From Nocardia cyriacigeorgica GUH-2 (lineage in GTDB: Bacteria > Actinomycetota > Actinomycetes > Mycobacteriales > Mycobacteriaceae): a stretch of 64,000 nucleotides of DNA. A program made the translations under genes and the position numbers. Under the pieces are notes generated by a model that did not search any database, was not told the origin of the DNA, and saw nothing but the letters and a program-made list of their open reading frames with translations. Where the stretch lies: NCBI RefSeq assembly GCF_000284035.1, contig NC_016887.1, positions 3,906,001 to 3,970,000 on the forward strand, in the 5' to 3' direction. Every line of letters starts with the position of its first letter. Within the stretch, counting starts at the first letter, position 1. Below are positions 9,334 to 17,942 of this stretch, piece by piece.

Positions 9334-10503
9334 CTATTCCGCCCAGCGCTCCACGAGCACCGCCGTCATCGCCTCGGCGAAATCGCCGATGACGTCGTCG
9401 CCGGTGACGCGCGCGTCCTCGGCGAGGGCGGCCCAGCGGTTGATCAGCGCGTCCGAGCGCGGCACCGACAGTCCGTGTTCGCGGGCGGCGGCGATGCGGC
9501 CGTGGTCGGCGGGCAGGAACCAGTAGGTGGACAGCCACACCCAGATCAGGCGCGCTTCCAGGATCTTCTCGGCGAGCAGGGCGTCGTCGGCGAGGGCGGG
9601 CCAGACGCCGACGACCTCGGCGCGCCAGGCCTCGACCATATGGGCGGCGCGCTCGCGCGACAGTTCCACATCGCACAGGCAGCCCGGGAAGGAGACCAGC
9701 GCGTAGGCGATGTCGAGGGTGGCGTCGCGGAAGCCGCCCCACTCGTAGTCGAGGATGCGGGCGCCCTCGTCGTTGAGGATGACGTTGTCCGGACACAGAT
9801 CGGACGGGCTGAAGGCCCGGAACCGGCCGCCGGAGAACAGCCGGGAACCGTGGGTGATCTTGGTGGCCAGTTCCTCGGGCACCTCGATGCCGAGTTCACG
9901 CAGCAGCAGGGCGGGCACCTCGGCGACGGCGGCCTCGGCCTGCTGGGCGATGCCGTCGATGCGGTGGGCCACATCCACCCGGCGTAGCAGCGCGACGAAA
10001 TCGGCCTCGCGGCCCACGGTCGCGGCGTGCATCCGGCCCAGGGCCTGCGCGAACGCCATCATGGCGTTCTGGGTGGCCGGTTCGGCGCCCGAGCGCAGCA
10101 CGGTGGTGAGCGAGGTGTTCTCCCCCAGGTCGCTGAGCACGAGCAGCCGATCGGGCAGGCTGTGCGCGATGAGGTAGGCACCAGGGCGCTGCTCGCGGCT
10201 GAGCGCGGTGGTGAACTGGTAGGACACCGCCTCACGCAGGAACGCGGAGTCGATGCTGGCGACGCCCGGGGTGATGCCGACGTTGCGCGGCATCGGTGCG
10301 GCGCCGCGCACCTGCTTGAGAATGAGAGTTCGCGGAAGCGAGAAGGCGTTCTCGGCAACTCGCACGCGTAGGACCGTCGTCCTACCACTACCGCTGAGTT
10401 CGATCGGATCGCTCAGCTTCACCGGAGCACCCATGCGCTTTGTGAGCAACTGTTGTGCTGCGGACACGACTTCGGTGGCGCGTTCGGCCAATAGTGCGGT
10501 CAT
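9334..10503 (-). CDS. Aminoglycoside phosphotransferase-fold kinase of unknown substrate
   Basis: The protein kinase-like APH fold is recognised from DLCPDN (catalytic loop; HGDxxxxN in classical members) near residue 235 and ILDYEW (metal-binding DFG-equivalent) about 15 residues later. The start of the catalytic loop has Ser-Asp-Leu rather than His-Gly-Asp. The protein has 389 residues from ATG 10503; a GTG three bases upstream is equally possible and neither has a clear Shine-Dalgarno. It converges on the phosphatase gene with 6 bases between them. Members of this superfamily phosphorylate aminoglycosides, choline, ecdysteroids or acyl-CoA precursors. Nothing here shows the substrate, and resistance should not be assumed. 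Confidence 0.75.
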   Translation of the reverse strand: MTALLAERATEVVSAAQQLLTKRMGAPVKLSDPIELSGSGRTTVLRVRVAENAFSLPRTLILKQVRGAAPMPRNVGITPGVASIDSAFLREAVSYQFTTALSREQRPGAYLIAHSLPDRLLVLSDLGENTSLTTVLRSGAEPATQNAMMAFAQALGRMHAATVGREADFVALLRRVDVAHRIDGIAQQAEAAVAEVPALLLRELGIEVPEELATKITHGSRLFSGGRFRAFSPSDLCPDNVILNDEGARILDYEWGGFRDATLDIAYALVSFPGCLCDVELSRERAAHMVEAWRAEVVGVWPALADDALLAEKILEARLIWVWLSTYWFLPADHGRIAAAREHGLSVPRSDALINRWAALAEDARVTGDDVIGDFAEAMTAVLVERWAE

Positions 10504-10695
10504 CACTGATCAAAGTACTCGCATCGGGTCACTTCTAGCGAGCGGTTGGGCAACCTTTCCGTGTCGCTCGGCGTGTCCGCGCGCCGCTCTGGTAGTGCGC
10601 GCCGATCACTTGAGACGATGGCTGCCGTGCTGTTTCCTGGTCGTCAACTACCGTGCGCCACACCGCAAACCAGCTGACCCGAAAGGTCGACCACC

Positions 10696-11631
10696 GTGAC
10701 CGACACACCATCCGCCACGCCGCAACCGTCCGGCGACAAGCCCGCGCCGGGCGGCGGCACCGGGCCGGCCTCCGGCGGCGACCCGGCCGCGTCCTATCCG
10801 TCCGGGCACGGCCGTCACGAAATGCCGGGCGCCGCAGGATACCCGCAGTTCGACGGCCCGGGCGCGGCGCAGTACGGCAACGAACCGGTCGAACCCGCGC
10901 CGCCGCCGGATCAGTCGCCACCGCAGCCCACCTACGGCCCGCCGGGAACCGGGCCCGATCCGCAGGCGCCGACCTACGGCTATCTGCACCAGACCGGAAC
11001 CGGTGTGCCCGCCCCGCTCGATGTGGGCCACGCGCTCAGTTACGGCTGGGAGAAATTCCGGCGAAATCCTGGTCCCTGGCTGGCGGTGAGCGCGCTCGGG
11101 CTGGTGATCTACCTGCTGTTCGTGGTGGTCGTGCAGCTGCTCGCGCCGCGCTCGGCGCTGACGGTGCTCGTGCTGTTCCTCGCGGTCATGGTGGGTCTGT
11201 GGTTGCTGCAAGCGGCGATGGTGCGCGGTGCGCTGTATGAAACCAACGGCTATCCAGCGACTTTCGGGTCCTACTTCCATATCGGCAACGCGGGCAATGT
11301 GCTGCTGACCGCGGTGCTGGCGTTCCTCGCCACCACCCTCGCCTCCGCGCTGTGCCTGCTGCCGGGCATCGCCGTCGGCATGGGCTGCATGTTCTCGCTA
11401 CATTTCGTCATCGATCAGAACCAGGGTCCGATCGAGGCCATCACGTCCAGCGTCAAACTGGTGATCACCAATATCTGGCCAGTGCTGCTGCTCATGCTGA
11501 CGGTCCTGGTTGTGGCGCTGTTGGGCCTGCTGGCCTGCGGTTTCGGCCTGCTGGTCGCAGGCCCGGTGGCCACCATCGCCGTCACCTACGCCTACCGCAC
11601 CATGACCGGCGGGCAAGTCTCGCCGATCTGA
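10696..11631 (+). CDS. Proline/glycine-rich integral membrane protein
   Basis: The 311-residue product has about 110 N-terminal residues rich in Pro, Gly, Ala and Ser with no predicted fold. The rest is a membrane domain with about five hydrophobic segments, beginning near WLAVSALGLVIYLL and ending near the C-terminal YAYRTMTGGQ. A similar Pro/Gly-rich transmembrane protein lies in the rarA-aspS region of mycobacteria (Rv2560-like), which supports backbone status. The GTG start follows GAAAGG with 9 bases spacing. No catalytic motif is visible and the function is unknown. It ends at a strong hairpin terminator shared with aspS. Confidence 0.75.
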   Translation: MTDTPSATPQPSGDKPAPGGGTGPASGGDPAASYPSGHGRHEMPGAAGYPQFDGPGAAQYGNEPVEPAPPPDQSPPQPTYGPPGTGPDPQAPTYGYLHQTGTGVPAPLDVGHALSYGWEKFRRNPGPWLAVSALGLVIYLLFVVVVQLLAPRSALTVLVLFLAVMVGLWLLQAAMVRGALYETNGYPATFGSYFHIGNAGNVLLTAVLAFLATTLASALCLLPGIAVGMGCMFSLHFVIDQNQGPIEAITSSVKLVITNIWPVLLLMLTVLVVALLGLLACGFGLLVAGPVATIAVTYAYRTMTGGQVSPI

Positions 11632-11646
11632 GTGGCCCCCGACACG

Positions 11647-11680
11647 CCGACGGCCGGCCCCCGCAGGAGCCGGCCGTCGG
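11647..11680. terminator. Bidirectional hairpin terminator between a membrane protein gene and aspS
   Basis: A perfect 12-bp stem (CCGACGGCCGGC pairing with its complement) encloses a 10-base loop. It sits between two converging genes, 16 bp after one stop and 11 bp after the other. There is no U-tract, which is common in actinomycete terminators. Confidence 0.8.
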
Positions 11681-11691
11681 GACGTAAGCCG

Positions 11692-13515
11692 CTAGCGCTT
11701 GGCGGTTTCGGTCTCGGCGGGCACGCCGTCGGCCGAAACCTGGGTCACGCCCTTGACTTCCGGCTTGGCGTCGAGCCCGGCTTCCTTGCGCTGCTGCGCG
11801 GTGATGGGCGCGGGCGCGTCGGTCAGCGGGTCGACGCCGCCACCGGTCTTCGGGAAGGCGATCACCTCGCGGATGGAGTCCATACCGGCGAGCAACGCGG
11901 TGATCCGGTCCCAGCCGAAGGCGATGCCGCCATGCGGCGGGGCGCCGAAAGCGAAGGCGTCCAACAGGAATCCGAACTTCTCCTGCGCCTCCTCATGGCT
12001 GATACCCATCACCTGGAACACCCGCTCCTGCACGTCGCGGCGATGGATGCGGATGCTGCCGCCGCCGATCTCGTTGCCGTTGCAGACGATGTCGTAGGCG
12101 TAGGCCAGCGCCGAGCCCGGGTCGGTGTCGAAGGTGTCCATCGACTCGGGCTTCGGCGAGGTGAACGCGTGGTGCACCGCGGTCCAGGCCGAATAGCCCA
12201 GCGCGACATCACCACTCGCGGTCGCCTCGGCAGCGGGCTCGAACAGCGGCGCGTCCACGATCCACACGAACGACCAGGCGTTCTCGTCGATCAGCCCGAC
12301 CTTGCGCGCGATCTCGCCACGCGCGGCGCCCAGCAGGGCACGCTGCGCCTTGGGCGCGCCGGCGGCGAAGAACACGCAGTCACCCGGCTTGGCACCGACA
12401 TGGTCGGCGAGGGTGGCGCGTTCGGTCTCGCTGAGATTCTTGGCGACCGGCCCGCCGAGCCCGCCGTCCTCGTCGATCAGCACATAGGCCAGCCCCTTGG
12501 CGCCGCGCTGCTTGGCCCATTCCTGCCAGGCATCGAGCTGACGACGCGGCTGGCTCGCACCACCCGGCATCACCACCGCGCCGACATACGGCGCCTGGAA
12601 CACCCGGAACGGAGTGTCTTTGAAGAACTCCGTGCATTCGGTGATCTCCACACCGAAGCGCAGGTCGGGCTTATCGGTGCCGAAGCGCCGCATCGCCTCG
12701 TGGTAGGTCATATGCGGAATCGGGGTGGGGATCTCGTAGCCGATCAGCTCCCACAGCGCGACCAGGATCTCCTCGGCCAGCAGGATCACGTCCTCCTGGC
12801 GGATGAAGCTCATCTCGATGTCGAGCTGAGTGAACTCGGGCTGACGGTCGGCGCGGAAGTCTTCGTCGCGGTAGCAGCGCGCGATCTGGTAGTAGCGCTC
12901 GATGCCGCCGACCATCAGCAGCTGCTTGAACAGCTGCGGGCTCTGCGGCAGGGCGTAGAAGTTGCCGGGCTGCAAGCGCGCGGGCACCAGGAAGTCGCGG
13001 GCGCCCTCCGGGGTCGAGCGGGTCAGGGTGGGGGTCTCCACCTCGACGAACTCGTGGCGGGCCAGCACGCGGCGGGCGGCGGCGTTGACCTTGGACCGCA
13101 GCCGGATGGCGTGGGCCGGGCCCTCCCGGCGCAGGTCCAGGTAACGATGGGTGAGCCGGGCCTCCTCACCGGGCTGCTCATCGAGCTGGAACGGCAGCGG
13201 CGCGCTCTCGTTGAGCACCTCGAGCTCGCTGACGTTGACCTCGATGGCGCCGGTGGGCAGCTCGGGGTTCTCGTTGCCCGCGGGACGCTGTTCGACCACG
13301 CCGGTGACCTTGACGCAGTACTCCGCGCGCAGCCGATGCGCCTGCTCGGCGGCCGCACCTTCCCGGAACACCACCTGCGCCACTCCGGAGGCGTCGCGCA
13401 GATCGATGAAGATCACGCCACCGTGGTCACGCCGCCGGGCCACCCAGCCGCTGAGGGTGACGGTCTGACCGGCGTGCTCGCTTCGCAGCGAACCAGCCAA
13501 GTGGGTGCGCAGCAC
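11692..13515 (-). CDS. aspS: Aspartyl-tRNA synthetase
   Basis: AspRS charges tRNA-Asp; bacterial enzymes of this size may also serve Asn codons through amidation, which cannot be judged here. The 607-residue protein has the OB-fold anticodon domain (WVARRRDHGG), the class II core with FRADRQPEFTQLDIE (motif 2) and GIAFGWDR (motif 3) near the C-terminus, and the bacterial GAD insertion. The GTG start at 13515 is chosen over upstream in-frame codons because AAAGGA precedes it by 7 bases and the family begins with an LRTH-type sequence. The last 50 residues form a charged, low-complexity tail. Confidence 0.96.
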   Translation of the reverse strand: MLRTHLAGSLRSEHAGQTVTLSGWVARRRDHGGVIFIDLRDASGVAQVVFREGAAAEQAHRLRAEYCVKVTGVVEQRPAGNENPELPTGAIEVNVSELEVLNESAPLPFQLDEQPGEEARLTHRYLDLRREGPAHAIRLRSKVNAAARRVLARHEFVEVETPTLTRSTPEGARDFLVPARLQPGNFYALPQSPQLFKQLLMVGGIERYYQIARCYRDEDFRADRQPEFTQLDIEMSFIRQEDVILLAEEILVALWELIGYEIPTPIPHMTYHEAMRRFGTDKPDLRFGVEITECTEFFKDTPFRVFQAPYVGAVVMPGGASQPRRQLDAWQEWAKQRGAKGLAYVLIDEDGGLGGPVAKNLSETERATLADHVGAKPGDCVFFAAGAPKAQRALLGAARGEIARKVGLIDENAWSFVWIVDAPLFEPAAEATASGDVALGYSAWTAVHHAFTSPKPESMDTFDTDPGSALAYAYDIVCNGNEIGGGSIRIHRRDVQERVFQVMGISHEEAQEKFGFLLDAFAFGAPPHGGIAFGWDRITALLAGMDSIREVIAFPKTGGGVDPLTDAPAPITAQQRKEAGLDAKPEVKGVTQVSADGVPAETETAKR

Positions 13516-13653
13516 GATGTTCCTTTCGACGAATGTGGCACCGGAACGCCTCCCGGTGCCAGCCATCGTAGTGAGACACATTCGCCGAGCGGAAACCGAT
13601 ATCGGGTCCGCGCGTGCGAAGCTGTAGCGGACACGTCACAGATAGGGATTCTC

Positions 13654-14574
13654 ATGACCTTCAGCGAGGGTATGCAGATCGACCCGAATCGAGCGTCATC
13701 CGGTGGTGGACCCGGGATGGGCGGCAAGCTGGCCCTCGGCGGCGGCGCGGGCGGGCTCATCGTGCTGGTGCTGACGCTGCTGCTGGGCGGCGATCCCGGT
13801 TCGGTACTCGGCCAGTTCACCGGCGCCCAGGATGTGCAGTCCCAGCCGACCGCAGGCACGCCTGAGCACTGCAAGACGGCCGCGGACGCCAACCGCTACG
13901 TCGACTGCCGGGTGGTGCTCACCGCGCAGAGCCTGGACGCGGTGTGGTCGGCCGAACTGCCGAAACAGACCGGCGTCGAGTACGTGGAGCCGAAGCTGGT
14001 GTTGTTCTCCGGCGCCGTGTCGACCGGCTGCGGCAATGCCACCAGCGCGGTCGGCCCGTTCTACTGCCCGGCCGATCAGACTGCCTACTTCGATGTCAGC
14101 TTCTTCCAGGAGCTGGTCGACCGGTTCGGTTCCAGTGGCGGTCCGCTGGCCCAGGAGTACGTGGTCGCGCACGAGTTCGGCCACCACATCCAGACCCTGC
14201 TCGGCGATATCGGACGCGCCCAGCGCGACCCGCGCGGCCCGGAGTCCGGCGCGGTGCGCACCGAGTTGCAGGCCGATTGCTATGCCGGGATCTGGGCGCA
14301 TTTCGCCGACAAGATGCCCGCACCGGGCGGCGACGGCCGGCCGTTCCTGGAAAAGCTCACCGATACCGACATCCGCGACGCGTTGTCGGCGGCGTCGGCG
14401 GTCGGCGACGACCGGATCCAGCGCGCTGCGCAGGGCCGGGTGAATCCGGAAGCGTGGACGCACGGTTCGTCCGAACAGCGCCAGAAGTGGTTCCTCGCCG
14501 GATATCAGACCGGGCAGGTGCAGGCGTGCGACACCTATTCCGCCCGCGATCTGAACAACCCGGCCGCGCACTGA
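13654..14574 (+). CDS. Membrane-anchored neutral zinc metallopeptidase (YpfJ family)
   Basis: The 306-residue protein has a Gly-rich N-terminus, one membrane helix (about residues 31-45) and an extracytoplasmic peptidase domain. The zinc site is HEFGH at residues 173-177, with a probable third ligand in TELQADCYAG near residue 201. Paired cysteines suggest an exported, oxidised domain. The ATG follows AGGG with 7 bases spacing. It is divergent from aspS across 138 bp and ends before a strong terminator. The family is conserved but its substrates are unknown. Confidence 0.85.
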   Translation: MTFSEGMQIDPNRASSGGGPGMGGKLALGGGAGGLIVLVLTLLLGGDPGSVLGQFTGAQDVQSQPTAGTPEHCKTAADANRYVDCRVVLTAQSLDAVWSAELPKQTGVEYVEPKLVLFSGAVSTGCGNATSAVGPFYCPADQTAYFDVSFFQELVDRFGSSGGPLAQEYVVAHEFGHHIQTLLGDIGRAQRDPRGPESGAVRTELQADCYAGIWAHFADKMPAPGGDGRPFLEKLTDTDIRDALSAASAVGDDRIQRAAQGRVNPEAWTHGSSEQRQKWFLAGYQTGQVQACDTYSARDLNNPAAH

Positions 14575-14621
14575 GACGCACCTGAGCCTGTCCTCGGCGC
14601 CGCCACCAGCTGACGAAAACA

Positions 14622-14653
14622 ACGGCCTCGCACCGGTTTCGGTGCGAGGCCGT
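14622..14653. terminator. Bidirectional hairpin terminator
   Basis: A perfect 14-bp stem (ACGGCCTCGCACCG and its complement) with a 4-base loop lies between the convergent zinc peptidase and the type VII-like gene. Both transcripts would run into it. Confidence 0.85.
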
Positions 14654-14683
14654 CGTCGTTGACGGGCCGGACGGGACGGAGTT

Positions 14684-16360
14684 CTAGAACTGGTCCTGGT
14701 AGTAGTCGGAGCCGTCGCCCTCGTCGGTATTGGTAGCGCCGATGACCTCCGGCGTGGATTCACCCAGCGGACCGGTGAGATCGTCGTTGCCGGTGCGGCT
14801 GCGGTACGGGTCGACGTTGCGTGAGTGCTCGTCGTCGTTGTTGTTGCGCTGTCCCGCGGCGCCGGCCGCGCCGGGGCCGCCCATGAAACCAGAACTCGAC
14901 GCCGGTGTGGTGCCCAGGCCCGAACCCATCGGCATACCGGCGACGGGTGCGCGCATACCGCCGGGCAGCGCGACACCGCCCGGTGCGCCCGAGGTGCCGG
15001 GCAGGGACGGAATGCCCGCCACTCCGCCGCTGCCGCCGCGGCCCACCGAGCCGCCGCCACCGCCACGACCGAATCCGCCCGTGCCGAACGCCCCGGTGCC
15101 ACCGCCGGTGCCGGCCGATCCGCCGCTGCCGTAACCGGCCGCGCTGGTCGACAGGCCATTGGTGCCGCTGGCGCCGGAATCGAAGCCGGCCGCGGTGGTC
15201 GCGACCTCTTCGGCCTGGGCCATGAGCGGTTCGCCGACGTTCTGCATGACCGCCTGCGCGATCTCCTGGGGCGCCGGGCCGTTCTGCCCGACCAGCTGAC
15301 TGACCAGCCCGTTGAGTTCGGCGGTCTTGCCTGCCAGATCACCGCGAGTGGCGTTGACGACGCTGACCGCCTGGCCGAGATGTTCGGTGGCCGTGGCCAT
15401 CAGCGTGGCCTGCGCGGGCGGGGTCATGATCACCGGCGCGAGCGCGACGGCCTGGCTGGCGAACGAGGTGGCGATTGTGGTGAGCTGCGCGTTGCCCTGC
15501 TGCACGACGGCGGCCGCGCGCTGGGTGAGCTCGGAGATGTCGATGCCGCGCTGGCTGGTCTCGTGGCCTTCGCTGTTGGCTTTCTGGCCGGCGTCCTGGG
15601 CTGCGGTGGCGGCCTGGCTCTGCCAGACCTGTTCGACGGCGCCGAGGCTGCCCTTGCCGACCTGCATCGCCATCTCGATGACCTTGGAGGACTGGCTCAG
15701 GATGGCGGTGGGGTCGAAGGCACCCATGACGCCGGTGCCGAAGCTGCCGAGCAGATCCAGGATCGGCTTGAACAGCATGTCGATACCCGGCAGCGCGGGC
15801 AGCGCGATACCGCTCATCAGGGCACCGACCGGGTCGGCGGGCAGGGCAGGCAGCGCCGCAGCGGCCGGGGCGGCCGCCGCACCCGCGGCCGAGGCGGCAC
15901 CGGCGGCCGAGGATCCGCCGAGCACATTGCTCACCGCACCGCCGGCCTGCCCGAGCACACCCTGGGCCGCCTCGAGGACCGGAGCCGCGGCGTGGTTGAT
16001 CACCGCTTCGGCATCACCGATCAGCGCCGACGCCTCCGGCGGCAGACCGCTGAGCACATCGTCGGGCGCCGACACGGGCGCACCGAGACCCGACAGCCCC
16101 GGCATGCCGACCGGTGCCGCGCCGATACCCGGCCCCTCGTCGGTGATCTTTTGTGCCAGTACGAATTCCGGCGGCTCGATCGGCGGCAGATCGGCAGGCA
16201 GCTGCGGCATCGGCAGATCGAGAACCGCCTGCTGCTCGAACGGCACCGACGACGCCTGCTGCGCGGCCGCGGCGGCCTGATCGCGGACCTGCTCGACCAG
16301 CGACTGTTCGGCTTCCGGCGCGATCACGCCGGAGGCACCCGAGGAATCCAGCGGCTTCAC
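14684..16360 (-). CDS. Type VII secretion-associated, Gly/Ala/Pro-rich protein (EspA/PPE-like, tentative)
   Basis: The 558-residue protein is mostly helical and Ala/Gln-rich through about residue 390, with hydrophobic patches near residues 140-230. It then has a long glycine-rich low-complexity stretch (about 400-480) and an acidic C-terminus. There is no signal peptide. Its GTG start overlaps the stop of the small upstream gene (GTGA). This small-then-large arrangement matches EspC-EspA and other ESX substrate pairs. No PE or PPE motif is evident and I do not recognise a catalytic domain. Secretion through an ESX system encoded elsewhere is inferred. Confidence 0.6.
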   Translation of the reverse strand: MKPLDSSGASGVIAPEAEQSLVEQVRDQAAAAAQQASSVPFEQQAVLDLPMPQLPADLPPIEPPEFVLAQKITDEGPGIGAAPVGMPGLSGLGAPVSAPDDVLSGLPPEASALIGDAEAVINHAAAPVLEAAQGVLGQAGGAVSNVLGGSSAAGAASAAGAAAAPAAAALPALPADPVGALMSGIALPALPGIDMLFKPILDLLGSFGTGVMGAFDPTAILSQSSKVIEMAMQVGKGSLGAVEQVWQSQAATAAQDAGQKANSEGHETSQRGIDISELTQRAAAVVQQGNAQLTTIATSFASQAVALAPVIMTPPAQATLMATATEHLGQAVSVVNATRGDLAGKTAELNGLVSQLVGQNGPAPQEIAQAVMQNVGEPLMAQAEEVATTAAGFDSGASGTNGLSTSAAGYGSGGSAGTGGGTGAFGTGGFGRGGGGGSVGRGGSGGVAGIPSLPGTSGAPGGVALPGGMRAPVAGMPMGSGLGTTPASSSGFMGGPGAAGAAGQRNNNDDEHSRNVDPYRSRTGNDDLTGPLGESTPEVIGATNTDEGDGSDYYQDQF

Positions 16361-16686
16361 AGGGCACCGCCGATCTCACCGGCGACCTTGCCGAGATCGC
16401 CGGCATTACCGAGATCGGTGACGTCGTAATTGGTCGCCGAGCTGAACGCCGCCTGCGACAGCTTGGCGTACTTGTCGGACAGATCCTGGATATCGCGTGC
16501 CTGCAAGACCTGGGCCGCCGCGAACGACAGCAGATAATCGGCGCCGATCAGCCCGAACACCGGAGTCATCGCCGAGACGCTGGCGACCACATCCATATTC
16601 CCCGCCCCGGCGATATCGCCCGCGATCGCCGCGTTCGTGGCACCGAACGCGCGGAGCCCTTCGGTTTCTACCGAGACATCACTCAT
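16357..16686 (-). CDS. Small type VII secretion target (EspC/ESAT-6-like)
   Basis: The 109-residue, leaderless, helical protein looks like an EspC-type ESX substrate. A helix-turn-helix hairpin is followed by YDVTD at residues 87-91, which fits the YxxxD secretion signal of type VII substrates. ATG 16686 is chosen over the longer frame at 16701 because it follows a G-run and gives the typical short N-terminus. It is first in a two-gene unit with the larger protein downstream. No ESX ATPase (EccC) or other secretion component lies in the window, so the pair is an orphan. Confidence 0.65.
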   Translation of the reverse strand: MSDVSVETEGLRAFGATNAAIAGDIAGAGNMDVVASVSAMTPVFGLIGADYLLSFAAAQVLQARDIQDLSDKYAKLSQAAFSSATNYDVTDLGNAGDLGKVAGEIGGAL

Positions 16687-16879
16687 GGAGCTGCCCCCCA
16701 ATCCTCATCAACATCAGTGTCGTCAACATCGCGTTGTTCGAACGTCCGCTCGTCTGCCCCTACAGCGCAAGTTCACCCGACAGCACGGCCGCTTCGGTTG
16801 CGGCCCAATATAGCCGACGACACCGACACCGCTCGACCCCTCTCGCACGCGCGCAGCAAAACTGGAACGTGTTGCAATT

Positions 16880-16893
16880 TAGAACAAGTTCTA
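16880..16893. promoter_or_regulatory. Palindromic operator fitting the KstR consensus
   Basis: TAGAACAAGTTCTA has perfect 6-base arms around AA and fits TNNAACNNGTTNNA, the site described for the mycobacterial sterol-catabolism repressor KstR. It ends 13 bases before the ATG of the epimerase gene, where a bound repressor would block transcription or initiation. Assignment to KstR is inference from the match alone; another TetR protein could bind it. Confidence 0.55.
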
Positions 16894-16906
16894 TATCCTC
16901 TGTCAC

Positions 16907-17911
16907 ATGAAGGTCGCAGTGACCGGCGCAGCCGGGTACCTTGGCACGAATTTGCTCCCCCTGCTCGCCGATCGCGGACACGAGATCACGGCGATTGATC
17001 GCGTCGTGCCGCAGCAGCCCGGCCCGGCGGGCGTCACCTGGGTCTCCGCCGACGTCCTCGACCCCGAATCCATGCGCTCGGCGCTGGCCGGCGCGGAGAT
17101 CGTCTACCACCTGGTCGCGGTGATCACCCTGGCCGAGAAGAACGACCTGGCCTGGCGGGTGAACACCGAGGGCGTGCGCGTGGTGGCCGAGGCCGCGCTG
17201 GCCACCGGCGTCCGGCGGATGGTGCACGCCAGCTCCATCCACGCCTTCGACCAGTACACCTGCGGCGGCAGTATCGACGAGACCTCGGTGCGCTCGACCG
17301 ACCCGTCGCTGCCGGTCTACGACCGCTCCAAATGGCAGGGCGAGATCGAGCTGCGCGCGGTCATCGAGCAGGGCCTGGACGCCGTGCTGTGCAATCCGAC
17401 CGGCGTCTACGGCCCGCGCGATCTGAGCTCCCCGCTGTCGCGGATCAACCGCACCCTGCGCGATGCCTCGATGGGCCGGGTGCCCGCGATGATCGGCGGC
17501 GGTTTCGACCTGGTGGACGTGCGCGATGTGGCCGAGGGCCTGATCCTCGCCGGCGAAAAGGGCCGCACGGGTGAGAATTACCTGCTCGGCGGCGAAATGA
17601 CCTCGATGCTCGATGTCTGCCGCACCGCGGCCGAGATCAACGGCAAGAAGGGCCCGCGGTTTGTCATCTCGCCCAAGGTGATCACCGGGCTCATGCCGGT
17701 ACTCGAGCCGATCGGCAAGCGCCTCGGCACCGACATCGTCTCCAAGGCCGCCATCGGCGCGCTGGTGTCGGCGCCGATCGTGGACCACGGCAAGGCGACT
17801 CGCGAACTCGGCTACCAGCCGCGCCCGCTGACCGAAACGGTGCGCGACCTGGTCGCGTTCTTCGCCGATCCGACCGGCAGCACACCGCCGCAATCGCGGC
17901 AGATCGCTTGA
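16907..17911 (+). CDS. NAD-dependent epimerase/dehydratase (extended SDR)
   Basis: The 334-residue protein is an extended short-chain dehydrogenase. It has the NAD-binding loop TGAAGYLG at residues 6-13 and the catalytic pair YDRSK near residue 140, and it resembles dihydroflavonol reductase or 3-beta-hydroxysteroid dehydrogenase-type members. The substrate is not identified. A KstR-like palindrome directly upstream makes a sterol or steroid substrate an attractive guess. It is transcribed away from the type VII pair and is followed closely by the radical SAM gene. Confidence 0.82.
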   Translation: MKVAVTGAAGYLGTNLLPLLADRGHEITAIDRVVPQQPGPAGVTWVSADVLDPESMRSALAGAEIVYHLVAVITLAEKNDLAWRVNTEGVRVVAEAALATGVRRMVHASSIHAFDQYTCGGSIDETSVRSTDPSLPVYDRSKWQGEIELRAVIEQGLDAVLCNPTGVYGPRDLSSPLSRINRTLRDASMGRVPAMIGGGFDLVDVRDVAEGLILAGEKGRTGENYLLGGEMTSMLDVCRTAAEINGKKGPRFVISPKVITGLMPVLEPIGKRLGTDIVSKAAIGALVSAPIVDHGKATRELGYQPRPLTETVRDLVAFFADPTGSTPPQSRQIA

Positions 17912-17942
17912 CACCGGTTAGAACGCATGTTCGACTAGCGGG

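Noticed and set aside
9334..10503. Aminoglycoside resistance gene
   Set aside because: The APH fold alone does not show resistance; the catalytic loop deviates from His-Gly-Asp and the substrate is unknown.
11632..13640. Very long plus-strand open frame over aspS and beyond
   Set aside because: It is antisense to aspS, which has full family motifs; long open antisense frames are normal in GC-rich DNA. Only the part from 13654 is a real gene.
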